DNA of 64,000 bases. It comes from Faecalicatena faecalis. Its GTDB lineage: Bacteria; Bacillota; Clostridia; Lachnospirales; Lachnospiraceae. A program made the position numbers and the translations under genes. The notes beneath the pieces are model-generated. The model saw only the letters and a program-made list of their open reading frames with translations. It was not told where the DNA came from and ran no database searches. This document shows, in pieces, positions 14,930 to 23,595 of this stretch (position 1 is the first letter of the stretch; each line of letters opens with the position of its first letter). The stretch lies in assembly GCF_012524165.2 (NCBI RefSeq), contig NZ_JABACJ020000002.1, positions 62,001-126,000 of the forward strand. Direction: 5' to 3'.

Positions 14930-15006
14930 GTTTACTTTTATACTAATTTCTTTTAGTAAACTATTTTTGTTGTTTGAATCTTATCATTTTATGCATTTTA
15001 AATCAA
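14930..15006 (-). promoter_or_regulatory. Promoter and operator of the nucleoside operon
   Basis: On the minus strand TTGATT (15001-15006), 17 bases, TAAGAT (14978-14983) with an extended TGA. Downstream an inverted repeat GTTTACT...AGTAAAC (14930-14936, 14955-14961) lies between promoter and start. TTTCGTT-type half sites recur at 14927 and, inverted, around 15019 and 15058. Autoregulation by the LacI-type fusion is inferred. The rest of the 14910-15100 spacer shows no gene. Confidence 0.5.
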
Positions 15007-15104
15007 TCCTTTACAATAACGAAACTATTTTCCGACACATTCCACAAATCTTCCTGTTTACGAAATATTTTTCGCGCCCTGCTTTCTGTTGAAAATGACC
15101 ATGA

Positions 15105-15152
15105 AAAAAAGAGAAAATCAGGGGCATCTAAACCCTCTGATTTTCTCTTTTA
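15105..15152. terminator. Terminator after the DUF4097 gene
   Basis: GAGAAAATCAGGGG...CCTCTGATTTTCTC hairpin with a T run on the minus strand and a shorter one on the plus strand. It closes the PadR module and insulates it from the nucleoside operon promoter. Confidence 0.85.
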
Positions 15153-15176
15153 TGATACGATATCAAGAACCTGTCT

Positions 15177-16109
15177 CTACTTCTTTTTGATTGACACCCC
15201 ACCGCTGACAGAATCGAATCGGAAGGATGCATTGCCATTCTTATATTCTCCTTTATTTTCCTCCTGGGAAACCTCAAAATCGCACTGGAAGGATCCACTG
15301 ACAGAATCCTTTTTATACGTAAACCCATCGTTCTCCGGGATGATAAGAATCACATCTCCACTGGTGGAGTCTGTCTCGACCTTCCTTGGGCAGACTGATG
15401 ACTCGATCTCCATTGTGCCTGATACAGTGTCTGATTCGATGGCCGCAAAGCTGCCCTCTACTTTTACACTGCCGCTGGTCGTATCTGATTCCAGTTGATC
15501 CGTCACCTCCAGATCACGTCCTGAAAAGCTTCCACTCGTGCTGTCCATCTCCAGCTTTTCCGTACTCAAGCCCTCCATCTGCGTATCTCCTGATACACTG
15601 TCCAGATTAATTCGTTCTGCATGGATTCCCTCCAACCACATATCGCCTGAGACAGTATCTACTCCTACAAATCCCATATTTCTCGCTGTCTCCTCTGGAA
15701 TCTTTATAAAGAGCTCTTTCTTTCCTCTTCCACCTAATGATAATAGGCTTCGCTGGGACTTCTGATACTGTATGATAAGTCTTCCGTTCTTATTGTAGTA
15801 ATGGAGCCGTTCCTTTTCCTTTAGCTTTTTAGACGACTTTTCATAAAATTGTACGGTATTTCCTTCATAGACCTGCACCTTTACGCTGCCATCGATCCAA
15901 TTGATATCCAGCTCCTTTACCTGATCCCCATCTATCTTTCCAGGTCCTGCTTTATATTTTCCGGCATCTCGATACGTATAGCCGCTGTGAAAACCAATAT
16001 TCAATCCGTTGAAACCTCCGGTCATCCCCAGGATCAAAATGGCAAATAACGCTGCTGCCGCGATTGACCAGGCGATGATTCTGATCCATGCTGATTCTCT
16101 TCTATTCAT
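15177..16109 (-). CDS. DUF4097 (adhesin-like) membrane-anchored protein
   Basis: A 310-residue protein with one N-terminal membrane segment (about 10-32, IIAWSIAAAALFAILILG) and a large outside part made of beta repeats. The repeats carry the motif D-[ST]-[VT]-SG-[DST] about every 20 residues (DTVSGD, DSVSGD, DSTSGS, DTTSGS), typical of DUF4097 beta-helix proteins. Function of the family is unclear; envelope or stress sensing is often proposed. It follows the membrane protein at 16119 and PadR at 16774 in one operon. Confidence 0.88.
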   Translation of the reverse strand: MNRRESAWIRIIAWSIAAAALFAILILGMTGGFNGLNIGFHSGYTYRDAGKYKAGPGKIDGDQVKELDINWIDGSVKVQVYEGNTVQFYEKSSKKLKEKERLHYYNKNGRLIIQYQKSQRSLLSLGGRGKKELFIKIPEETARNMGFVGVDTVSGDMWLEGIHAERINLDSVSGDTQMEGLSTEKLEMDSTSGSFSGRDLEVTDQLESDTTSGSVKVEGSFAAIESDTVSGTMEIESSVCPRKVETDSTSGDVILIIPENDGFTYKKDSVSGSFQCDFEVSQEENKGEYKNGNASFRFDSVSGGVSIKKK

Positions 16110-16118
16110 TCCCTCACC

Positions 16119-16784
16119 TTACCTTTTCAATTCAAATACGGCTTTAATGATCCCTTCAATTGCAACTCCGATCAGGAAGATCACCCATGTAATATGCCAC
16201 GCAAAAGTCCAGAAGCTGACCAAGATGTAGATGACAACGATCAGTGCCCAAAGCGCACTGCTGATTGCCCGAAAGGCTCTCCTATTCGCGTCTGTCTGCT
16301 GCTGCCATTCCTTGAATTCCTCTACGATCGAATCATCCATCCTCTGATAATACGGCTTTGTCATATAATTATAGATGAGCAGCCCTGTTGCGATTCCGAT
16401 CAGTGTGAACATCAATGCCGGGGCCAGATTATTCTCAAACCTGGTATCGCTCAGAAGGATGGGAGGAAGCAGGCACATGATATACAGGGCTACTGCCACA
16501 GAAATCCGCAGTGCTGACTTCCTCCTCCACACCTGCATCCTCTCGTCATCATATACACGGCTGGCCGGAAGCTCCTGCTTCAATCCGGCTAGAAGTTCAT
16601 CCATATCTCCGATACTTGCAACTGCAATATTATAAGCAGCCTCCTGTGTCTTGCCCTCCGCTAAAAGGTCATGGTATTTGTCTACCAGATTCTGTAAGAT
16701 CTCCTCTTTCAGTTCAATCGATCTCCGGTCTGGCTTCACATCCCTGAACAGATGATCCATATATGCCCTCAATTTATCTTCCAT
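16119..16784 (-). CDS. Permease-prefix-domain (DUF1700-like) membrane protein
   Basis: A 221-residue protein. Residues 1 to about 75 are a cytosolic helical domain (ELKEEILQNLVDKYHDLLAEG...AYNIAVASIGDMDEL) that matches the permease prefix domain found before DUF1700/DUF4097-type proteins. Four hydrophobic segments follow. The ATG at 16784 has GGAGGAG 6 bases upstream; a longer frame has no such site. Overlaps the PadR gene end by 11 bases. Probably signals together with PadR and the DUF4097 protein. Confidence 0.8.
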   Translation of the reverse strand: MEDKLRAYMDHLFRDVKPDRRSIELKEEILQNLVDKYHDLLAEGKTQEAAYNIAVASIGDMDELLAGLKQELPASRVYDDERMQVWRRKSALRISVAVALYIMCLLPPILLSDTRFENNLAPALMFTLIGIATGLLIYNYMTKPYYQRMDDSIVEEFKEWQQQTDANRRAFRAISSALWALIVVIYILVSFWTFAWHITWVIFLIGVAIEGIIKAVFELKR

Positions 16785-17130
16785 TCTGCTCCTCCTTCTC
16801 CTCTCCACTTTGAATCAGAATATCAATCAATTCCTTTGCTTCGTCCCATTCCTCTTTCATCTTAAAGTATGCCTGGCGCCCCTCCAGTGAGATCGTATAG
16901 TAACGTCTCCTGGCCCCGGTATTCTCGTTCCCCCAGTAGGAGCAGATATATCCTGCCCCCTCCAGCCTCCGAAACGCTGTATACAGGGTCGCCTCTTTTA
17001 GTTCATACTTATTGTCCGTCTTTAACTGAATATCCTTGTTGATCTTATATCCATAACTATCTTCCCGCATCAAATGCGCCAGAATAATCGTATCTGTATG
17101 CCCACGGATCAAATCTGATGCTATTGACAT
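16774..17130 (-). CDS. PadR-family transcription regulator
   Basis: A 118-residue winged-helix repressor: DLIRGHTDTIILAHLMREDSYGYKI and ATLYTAFRRLEGAGYI match the PadR N-terminal domain, and the tail is a short helix for dimerisation. GGGAGG stands before the ATG. A TTGACA promoter and an inverted repeat lie just upstream (17194-17247), consistent with autorepression. The PadR / DUF1700-like / DUF4097 trio is a recurring Firmicutes cluster. Confidence 0.92.
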   Translation of the reverse strand: MSIASDLIRGHTDTIILAHLMREDSYGYKINKDIQLKTDNKYELKEATLYTAFRRLEGAGYICSYWGNENTGARRRYYTISLEGRQAYFKMKEEWDEAKELIDILIQSGEEKEEQNGR

Positions 17131-17193
17131 CTATCAACACCTCCCTGCTGATCGCTTATGTAATTTAAACATGCTTTTTCCAATCTTTGTGTG

Positions 17194-17247
17194 ATGTATA
17201 TTTTATTTCCATATATACATATAATCATATAATACCTCATCTGTCAA
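17194..17247 (-). promoter_or_regulatory. PadR operon promoter and palindromic operator
   Basis: On the minus strand TTGACA (17242-17247), 17 bases, TTATAT (17219-17224). Overlapping and downstream of the -10 is a perfect inverted repeat ATGTATAT / ATATACAT (17194-17201, 17213-17220), an ATGT...ACAT layout as in PadR operators. Confidence 0.65.
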
Positions 17248-17362
17248 GGTATATTGTAATCTTATATAAATTTCATAGATATTTATTCCTTTCTCTAAGT
17301 CTATTCCCCTGCTCCTGATTTCTCTCCTATCTGTTCCTGTGATTTTTACTGAATCAAACCAA

Positions 17363-17494
17363 GAGTTTCGCTTGCGAGACTCGCACCTGCGTCGGTCGCA
17401 TCGCGACATCTACCTTTTACACCGCAGTGCGTATCCCGCCCATCGTTTTTTGTTATATGGGAAAGTTCAAAGAATGTACCTATATAACAAAAAA
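17363..17494. repeat. Cluster of inverted repeats in the 17250-17490 gene-free stretch
   Basis: Three structures follow one another: GAGTTTCGC-TT-GCGAGACTC (17363-17382, one mismatch), GTCGC-ATC-GCGAC (17395-17407), and a 16-base-arm inverted repeat TTTTTTGTTATAT..., paired with its complement at 17479-17494 (left arm 17446-17461). No gene is seen. The GC-rich pair looks like a REP-type element; the AT-rich repeat is of unknown role. Confidence 0.5.
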
Positions 17495-17538
17495 GTGCCG
17501 CAGAGCTCAACACATATGTCTTAAACTCTGCAGCACTC
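17488..17538 (-). terminator. Terminator of the sugar-acid operon
   Basis: AGTGC-t-GCAGAG ... CTCTGC-g-GCACT on the minus strand followed by TTTTTTG. It lies 37 bases after the stop of the RpiR-family gene. Confidence 0.85.
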
Positions 17539-17574
17539 TTGGCTTCATATACCAGGGGCCTGCCGTTTCTTCCA

Positions 17575-18450
17575 CTATTTTTTAATTTCTTTCCCAGCCG
17601 CTAGTGCCTGCCTTGTCTCATAAATGTTCTGAATATACTGATTCTGATTCTGTAAAGCGATTGCAGTCACAATGACATCTATGATTGCCAACATAGCAAC
17701 ACGGGAGCTGGACGGTTCCTGCTTATAAGAAGTCTCCCTCGCTCTCACCTCGAACACAAGATCAGCCATCCTGCCAAGCAGCGACTCTTTGAAAGATGTG
17801 ATCAACACAGTCTTCGTCCCGTTTTTCTTTGCAATATCCATGACATTTACAAAATGCTTTGTTGTCCCTGAATTGGAAAAAATCACAATCAAATCATTTT
17901 CCTTAAGGAGTGCAGTCCGCATCAGTTGAATATGGGAATCGATGCAGACCCTGGTATCAATTCCTGTTCGAAGGAATTTGTTCTCCCCATCAATCGCTAC
18001 GGTCCCTGAGCCGCCAAGTCCATAGAATTCTACCTTTCCGCCCCTGCCTAAAAGCCTTAAAAACTCTTCCAAATTATCATAATTCATATAGGAAAAAGTC
18101 TGCTGCAGAGCTAAGATATGGGAATTCACGACCTTCTGTGAAATCACCTTTAAAGAATCACTTTCCAATATCTCCTCATGGATAATCTTTAATGTCTCAT
18201 TCGTGTAATTACTGCCCTGCGCCAAGGCAATCTTAAAGTCCTGATATCCGTCAAAATCCAGCTTCCTGCAGAAACGTACCACGGTCGGCTCAGAAACATT
18301 GACCTGCTTTGCCAAGCTTGCAATAGAAAGACGCATCGTCTCATCTGAATTATCCAGCACATAAGCGGCAACCTTTTGCTCCGACTTGCTCAGCAGATCA
18401 TAAAGTTCCTGTATCCGAAGCAGCACTTCGTTTTTTGAATGTAAAATCAT
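17575..18450 (-). CDS. MurR/RpiR-family transcription regulator
   Basis: A 291-residue regulator: N-terminal HTH_6 domain (residues 1-80; SIASLAKQVNVSEPTVVRFCRKLDFDGYQDFKIALAQ) and a C-terminal SIS sugar-phosphate-binding domain (about 120-260; VEFYGLGGSGTVAIDG, VIFSNSGTTKHFV). Last gene of the operon from 25520. It likely senses a phosphorylated sugar acid. TGTAATTTnACTAC-type sites at the operon promoter fit this family's operators and are its probable targets. Confidence 0.92.
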   Translation of the reverse strand: MILHSKNEVLLRIQELYDLLSKSEQKVAAYVLDNSDETMRLSIASLAKQVNVSEPTVVRFCRKLDFDGYQDFKIALAQGSNYTNETLKIIHEEILESDSLKVISQKVVNSHILALQQTFSYMNYDNLEEFLRLLGRGGKVEFYGLGGSGTVAIDGENKFLRTGIDTRVCIDSHIQLMRTALLKENDLIVIFSNSGTTKHFVNVMDIAKKNGTKTVLITSFKESLLGRMADLVFEVRARETSYKQEPSSSRVAMLAIIDVIVTAIALQNQNQYIQNIYETRQALAAGKEIKK

Positions 18451-18532
18451 AGGTGAATCCTCCCTTATCTCATCCTGTTTCCGGGATCACACTTATCATC
18501 TTACCACAGGAGCCCTTTGAACACAATGGATT

Positions 18533-19486
18533 TCAGGCGTTCAACATATGCTCTGGGTTCCCATTTACAAGAACCTCTACCAAATGTTCCCCAACGATCC
18601 GAGTTACATTTTTCATCGTTTCTATGGAAGAAGCACCAATATGCGGTGTCATTGTGACATCCAATTCACGCAGTGGAGAATCCATCTCCAAAGGCTCACG
18701 CGCAAATGCATCCAGTGCGGCCCCTCTGATCCGCTTCTCTTTCAGTGCACGGATCAATGCATCTGCCTCAATCAAGCCGCCCCTTGCCGTATTCACAATA
18801 ATGACATCTTTCTTCATCAATCCCAGGCTCCTCTCATTGATCATTCCCCGTGTACTCTCAAGCAGGGGCAGGTTCAAGCTGATAAAATCACTTTCTATGT
18901 AAACCTGGCTGATATCTTCTACAAGTTCCACTTGATTCTCCTTACACCACTTAAGATCTGGATAAACATCATATGCAAGGACACGCATATGGAATCCTCG
19001 AAGCAATTCTACGAAGTGCCTTCCTATTGCTCCTAGTCCCAGGACGCCTATCGTCTTCCCTGATAATTCCACCCCGACCTCTCTTTCCCAGCGTCCCTGG
19101 TCAATCATCTTAGAATGCTTCACGATTTTTCTTGCCTCACACAGTAAGATTCCCAGATTCAACTCGGCGACAGCCTGTGCATTGGCGCCTGGACAGTTTC
19201 CCACATAGATGCCGCGTCTCGTCGCCTCTTTTACATCAATGTGGTCCACACCCGTCCCATTCATATGAATCACTTTCAGATTTCTGCCAGCCTCCATTAC
19301 GGTCTTATCGATGCGATCGATTCCACAGACCAGCCCGTCATAATCCGTAACTTCATCTGCAATCTGTTCACTTGTCATATTACTGGCAGATGCTCTGACG
19401 ATTTCTATTCCTTTTTCCTTCAATTCTTCCATTATTTCAGGATTATATTTTGCGAAAGATTTCGATGTTACTAATACTCGATACAT
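18533..19486 (-). CDS. D-isomer 2-hydroxyacid dehydrogenase
   Basis: A 317-residue NAD(P)-dependent dehydrogenase. It has a split catalytic domain and a central Rossmann motif GVLGLGAIGRHF (about 150). The catalytic trio is visible: Arg in NTARGGLI, Glu in AREPLEM and His in TPHIGASS. It could reduce a 2-keto acid, for example 2-ketogluconate to gluconate, or be a phosphoglycerate/glyoxylate-type reductase. Substrate choice rests on the kinase and aldolase neighbours. Confidence 0.88.
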   Translation of the reverse strand: MYRVLVTSKSFAKYNPEIMEELKEKGIEIVRASASNMTSEQIADEVTDYDGLVCGIDRIDKTVMEAGRNLKVIHMNGTGVDHIDVKEATRRGIYVGNCPGANAQAVAELNLGILLCEARKIVKHSKMIDQGRWEREVGVELSGKTIGVLGLGAIGRHFVELLRGFHMRVLAYDVYPDLKWCKENQVELVEDISQVYIESDFISLNLPLLESTRGMINERSLGLMKKDVIIVNTARGGLIEADALIRALKEKRIRGAALDAFAREPLEMDSPLRELDVTMTPHIGASSIETMKNVTRIVGEHLVEVLVNGNPEHMLNA

Positions 19487-19503
19487 GTTTCCCTCCCGAC
19501 TAT

Positions 19504-20997
19504 TTACAGTTCCATGTTGTACATCGCGTTTCTAAGCTTAATATATTTCACATACTTTTTCTGATAGGAAATATGCTTCTCAATGTCAGGAGTATACACG
19601 GCATCCACTGCCAGTTCTTTCTCAAATGCAAGCTCTTTTAATTCCCCGATTCCGTAGAGTGCGAAAATTGCTGCTCCCATAATGGAGCCTTCTGCCATAT
19701 TCAGGGTTATGATCTTCTTGCCCAGAATATCTGCAAGCATCTGACACATAGTTTTAGTTCTCGACAGACCGCCTGTCAAAATTAAATCCGGGCAGATCTT
19801 CACCTGTTCATGGATGATATTGACCAATGAGAACAGATCGAATCCGATACTTTCCAGATAAGACTTCACAATGTCCACAAGCGTATGCTCATGTGTCAGT
19901 CCATAAATCGTCGCCTTCACCTTATCATCCCAGTAAGGACTTCTACATTTGATCAGATAAGGAAGGAATAAAAGGTCATCACATGCAGGAGGCAGTTTGA
20001 ATAATTTCTTATCTACCACCTCAAAAATCTCATCAAAGCTCTTTGCATATGCAAATTCTGCAATATTCCGTATCATCCACTGATATCCATTCCCTACATT
20101 GCTTAATATGCCTCCATAGACCCACATTTGGTCTGTCACCGCATAGGTCCACATCCTCTGTTCACTGTCCACGACCGGCCTTGAAGTCAGAACTCTTGCC
20201 GCTCCTGATGTACCCAGATCAATATTGATGACACCCTCCCTGGACGCCCCGCTCCCCAGATTAGCCAATGGACCATCACCGCCGCCCGGCACCACTTTAA
20301 TTTTTTCCGGCAGCCCCAACTCTTCCCGCAGTTTCTGATTTCTGAATTCGAATACCGCAGAACCAGAGACCGGACAAGACAACTGTTCTTCTGTAATCCC
20401 GATGATTCCAAGAGCACGGCTGTCCCAGTCGAGCTGGTGGATATTGAATAATCCACTGCCGGACGCCATGGAGTAATCCACGACATATTCCCCAATCATT
20501 TTTTCCATAATGTATTCTTTAATTGAAATATATTTATAAGCCTGCGCCGCGATCTTTTGTTCATTCTCACGAAGCCACATGATTTTTGATAATGGATACA
20601 TCGAATTTAATGGGCATCCTGTAGCTTCATAAAGATAACTTTTTCCATAAATCATGGAAAGGCGCTCTGCCTGTTCATCACTCCTGGAATCCGACCAGAG
20701 GATCATACGATACAATGGCTGTCCATCTATATCTACAGGGAAAATATTATACATCTGGCTGCTGAATGACATCGCCTTAATACTTTCTCTGTCCACATTA
20801 GAATTTTCAATACAGGCCCTGACCGTATTCTTAAAATGTTGTTCGATCTCCTTCGGAGACTGCTCCTGCATATATTTACTCACAAGGATCACGTCGTATT
20901 TGGTCTGTTCCTTATGCAGGATATTTCCCTTCTCGTCAATGATCATTGCTCTGATACTTGATGTTCCGATATCTAACGCAAGGACATTTGCACTCAT
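19504..20997 (-). CDS. FGGY-family carbohydrate kinase, gluconokinase-like
   Basis: A 497-residue sugar kinase with two actin-like domains: DIGTSSIRAMIID at the N-terminus, GGGDGPLANLGSG and INIDLGTSGAARV in the middle, ILTGGLSRTKTMCQ near residue 415. MSFSSQMYNIFPVDIDG and MILWSDSR resemble bacterial gluconokinases of this family more than glycerol kinases. It would make a 6-phospho-aldonate in the cytosol. It is 17 bases upstream of the dehydrogenase gene. Confidence 0.85.
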   Translation of the reverse strand: MSANVLALDIGTSSIRAMIIDEKGNILHKEQTKYDVILVSKYMQEQSPKEIEQHFKNTVRACIENSNVDRESIKAMSFSSQMYNIFPVDIDGQPLYRMILWSDSRSDEQAERLSMIYGKSYLYEATGCPLNSMYPLSKIMWLRENEQKIAAQAYKYISIKEYIMEKMIGEYVVDYSMASGSGLFNIHQLDWDSRALGIIGITEEQLSCPVSGSAVFEFRNQKLREELGLPEKIKVVPGGGDGPLANLGSGASREGVINIDLGTSGAARVLTSRPVVDSEQRMWTYAVTDQMWVYGGILSNVGNGYQWMIRNIAEFAYAKSFDEIFEVVDKKLFKLPPACDDLLFLPYLIKCRSPYWDDKVKATIYGLTHEHTLVDIVKSYLESIGFDLFSLVNIIHEQVKICPDLILTGGLSRTKTMCQMLADILGKKIITLNMAEGSIMGAAIFALYGIGELKELAFEKELAVDAVYTPDIEKHISYQKKYVKYIKLRNAMYNMEL

Positions 20998-21039
20998 CTT
21001 TTTTTCCTCTCTTCCACCTGGATTCCATGTTTACCGCTG

Positions 21040-21684
21040 TTAGTTCTGACGTGCTGCTTTGATATTCTCCGAGAATCTCTTCGCCAGATCTGTGATTGCC
21101 TGATAGTCCCCTGTCTTTGCTCCGGCAATCAGGCTTCCGCCTGCTCCAACAGCAACGCAGCCCGCCTTGATCCATGTCTGAACATTATCTACATCCACAC
21201 CGCCTGAGGGCATCATTTCTACCTGAGGCATCGGTCCCTTCACTGCTTTGACAAAATCTACTTTCAGTACATTTCCCGGGAAAATCTTCACAATATCCAC
21301 ACCGTACTGAAGGGCCTCTGAAATTTCTTTCAATGTCATGCAGCCCGGCATATAAGGGATTTTATACAGATTGCACAGTTTTGCCGTCTCTTTGTCAAAG
21401 CTGGAGCTTACAATATACTGTGCCCCGCTTAAGATAGCAACCCTGGCAGTCTGTGCATCCAGAACTGTACCCGCACCAATCAGGATTTCCTCCGGTCTGT
21501 AGTCATGGGCCAGCTCCTCAATGATGTGATGTGCTCCCGGTACTGTAAATGTAATTTCAACAGAGGCACAGCCGCCTGCGATACATGCTTCTGTAATTTT
21601 TTTTGCCTCCTTAGCGTTCTCGGCACGGACAACAGCAACAAGTCCGTTTTCCTTTATTTTACTCAATATTTGTTCTTTTGTCAT
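21040..21684 (-). CDS. eda: KDPG/KHG aldolase
   Basis: A 214-residue class I aldolase that cleaves 2-keto-3-deoxy-6-phosphogluconate to pyruvate and glyceraldehyde 3-phosphate (or 4-hydroxy-2-oxoglutarate). Visible: VVRAENAKEAKKI, the catalytic Glu in VEITFTVPG, and the Schiff-base Lys in VDIVKIFPGN near residue 130, then PSGGVD. Length is normal. No 6-phosphogluconate dehydratase is seen in the window, so the route to its substrate is incomplete here. Confidence 0.9.
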   Translation of the reverse strand: MTKEQILSKIKENGLVAVVRAENAKEAKKITEACIAGGCASVEITFTVPGAHHIIEELAHDYRPEEILIGAGTVLDAQTARVAILSGAQYIVSSSFDKETAKLCNLYKIPYMPGCMTLKEISEALQYGVDIVKIFPGNVLKVDFVKAVKGPMPQVEMMPSGGVDVDNVQTWIKAGCVAVGAGGSLIAGAKTGDYQAITDLAKRFSENIKAARQN

Positions 21685-21762
21685 TTCGTTTTCCTACCTT
21701 TCATAAATCATTTTTTATGTTTACCTTCTTTTTTCTTACATCTTTTATGCCACATTTTGGTT

Positions 21763-23061
21763 CTACTGATAGAGCAGGTTCGGCAGGAAAGTAATGATCT
21801 GCGGAATGAACACTGCCAAAAGGATGATTATAAATGTGACGATCGTATATGGAATCAGTTCTTTACTCACCTCACTGAATGTCCGCTTTGTCATACTGCA
21901 CGCCGTAAAGATGAGCGTTCCAACGGGCGGCGTGATCAGGCCTGTTGTTAAAATTGCAAGGAAAATAACACCGAAGTAGACCGGATCGATTCCATACTGT
22001 GCCACCGGGGCGATGAAGATCGGTGCCAGAATCAGGATTGCCGGAGTCAGGTCCATAATCATACCTACTACAATCAGCAGTACAAAAACAATCAGCATAA
22101 ATACTTTCTGTGAGTTTGCGAATCCAAGCAGATAATCGGCCACCTGCTGAGGTACACGATTATAGGTCAGCACCCATGCCACTGCAGACGCACTTCCTAC
22201 AATTGCCATAACGGTTCCTGTGGACTTCATAGATTTCTCGAAAATCTCTACGATATTCTTCATCTTCAGTTCTTTATATACAAATTTGGAAATGATAAAT
22301 GCATATACAACAGAAAATGCTGCTGCCTCTGTAGCGGTAAAAATACCTGCCACAATGGTGACCATGATAAAGACAGGAAGCAGTAGTGCCCAGATGACAC
22401 CTTTTGCCTCATTCTCTTCTACATCGATTACACTTGTAATGTTTTTTGCGGCACTCTTTGGGATATAATACCCTCGTTTCTTTCCAATAATATAGCTTAA
22501 TATAACATGCCCTGCCGTAATCAGAATTCCCAGGATCATTCCTCCCATAAACAAGCTCGGAATTGCTGCACCTGTAATGGAGCCATACAAAATGACCGGA
22601 ATACTCGGTGGAATAATCGGCCCCACGACTCCTCCTGCTGCTACAACTGCACCGCTGAATGCAGAATCATACTTCTGTTTCTGCATGGCCGGAATCATGA
22701 TCGCACCGATTGCTGCCGCCGTTGCAATCGCAGAGCCATTGATTGCTGCAAAAATCATAGCACTGACACCGGCGACCATTGCAAGTCCGCCCGGTACATT
22801 CCCCAATTTCTTAGAGACCGCAGCAATAATGCGTTTTGTCATTCCTCCTGAGTTCATGATCTCTCCTGCCAGGATAAAGAAGAAAATGGCAGTCAGAGAA
22901 TAATTATCCATTGATTTGATAAACTGATGTGCAAATACCAGAACCTGCACATCACTGAAATACAATAGTATGATTGCAGATAAGGACAGTGACAGTACGA
23001 TTGGCACTCCTACCACGAAAAATACTGCAAAGATACCTAAATAAAGTAACAAGGTGCTCAT
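21763..23061 (-). CDS. TRAP transporter large permease (DctM)
   Basis: A 432-residue protein with about 11-13 membrane segments. GGVVGPIIPPSIP (near 145) and the C-terminal GLITPPVGTLIF are typical of DctM. It forms the sodium- or proton-driven channel for an acid substrate delivered by the binding protein at 23596. Its start overlaps the end of the small permease gene by 4 bases. Confidence 0.93.
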   Translation of the reverse strand: MSTLLLYLGIFAVFFVVGVPIVLSLSLSAIILLYFSDVQVLVFAHQFIKSMDNYSLTAIFFFILAGEIMNSGGMTKRIIAAVSKKLGNVPGGLAMVAGVSAMIFAAINGSAIATAAAIGAIMIPAMQKQKYDSAFSGAVVAAGGVVGPIIPPSIPVILYGSITGAAIPSLFMGGMILGILITAGHVILSYIIGKKRGYYIPKSAAKNITSVIDVEENEAKGVIWALLLPVFIMVTIVAGIFTATEAAAFSVVYAFIISKFVYKELKMKNIVEIFEKSMKSTGTVMAIVGSASAVAWVLTYNRVPQQVADYLLGFANSQKVFMLIVFVLLIVVGMIMDLTPAILILAPIFIAPVAQYGIDPVYFGVIFLAILTTGLITPPVGTLIFTACSMTKRTFSEVSKELIPYTIVTFIIILLAVFIPQIITFLPNLLYQ

Positions 23062-23540
23062 ACCTGTCCGCCCTCCTGTCTGTCATTTTCCTTTTTATGA
23101 AATGTTTTCACGATTCCCCAGATACCGATCGCAATCCAGGCTGCTCCTGCCAGTACACCCGGGATATAAAACATTGCACCCGGAAGTTTCGTAGCCGGCA
23201 GCGGAATTTTTCCAATTACGGAGATGATTCCCCATCCATATACCATTAAGTTCCACCCAATGATCATCAAAACAATATAAGCGACAATGGCACAAATCTT
23301 TTTCGTCACTGCATTCTTATTGGCAATCACATCAAATCCAATATGCCCGCCGCTGATGAACAGATCTGTGATTCCAATAAACATCGCCCATGCAAAGAGA
23401 AGACGGATGACTTCTTCTGCCCAAAGGAATGTATCCCCGAGTATGTAACGCCCCAACGCATTTATGAACATAATCAGCGTCATGGCAAGTCCTAAAATCA
23501 TTAATATCACATTTTCAATCTTTCTTACCCGATTATTCAC
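23058..23540 (-). CDS. TRAP transporter small permease (DctQ)
   Basis: A 160-residue protein with four hydrophobic segments and the family pattern LRLLFAWAMFIGITDL-like (here VIRLLFAWAMFIGI) and GHIGFDVI. Couples DctM to the binding protein. ATGA overlap with DctM shows a translational unit. Confidence 0.9.
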   Translation of the reverse strand: MNNRVRKIENVILMILGLAMTLIMFINALGRYILGDTFLWAEEVIRLLFAWAMFIGITDLFISGGHIGFDVIANKNAVTKKICAIVAYIVLMIIGWNLMVYGWGIISVIGKIPLPATKLPGAMFYIPGVLAGAAWIAIGIWGIVKTFHKKENDRQEGGQV

Positions 23541-23595
23541 CTTTTAAACCCTGCTCCCTTTCCCGCCGGACACCACTTCTCTATCCGGCATATTT

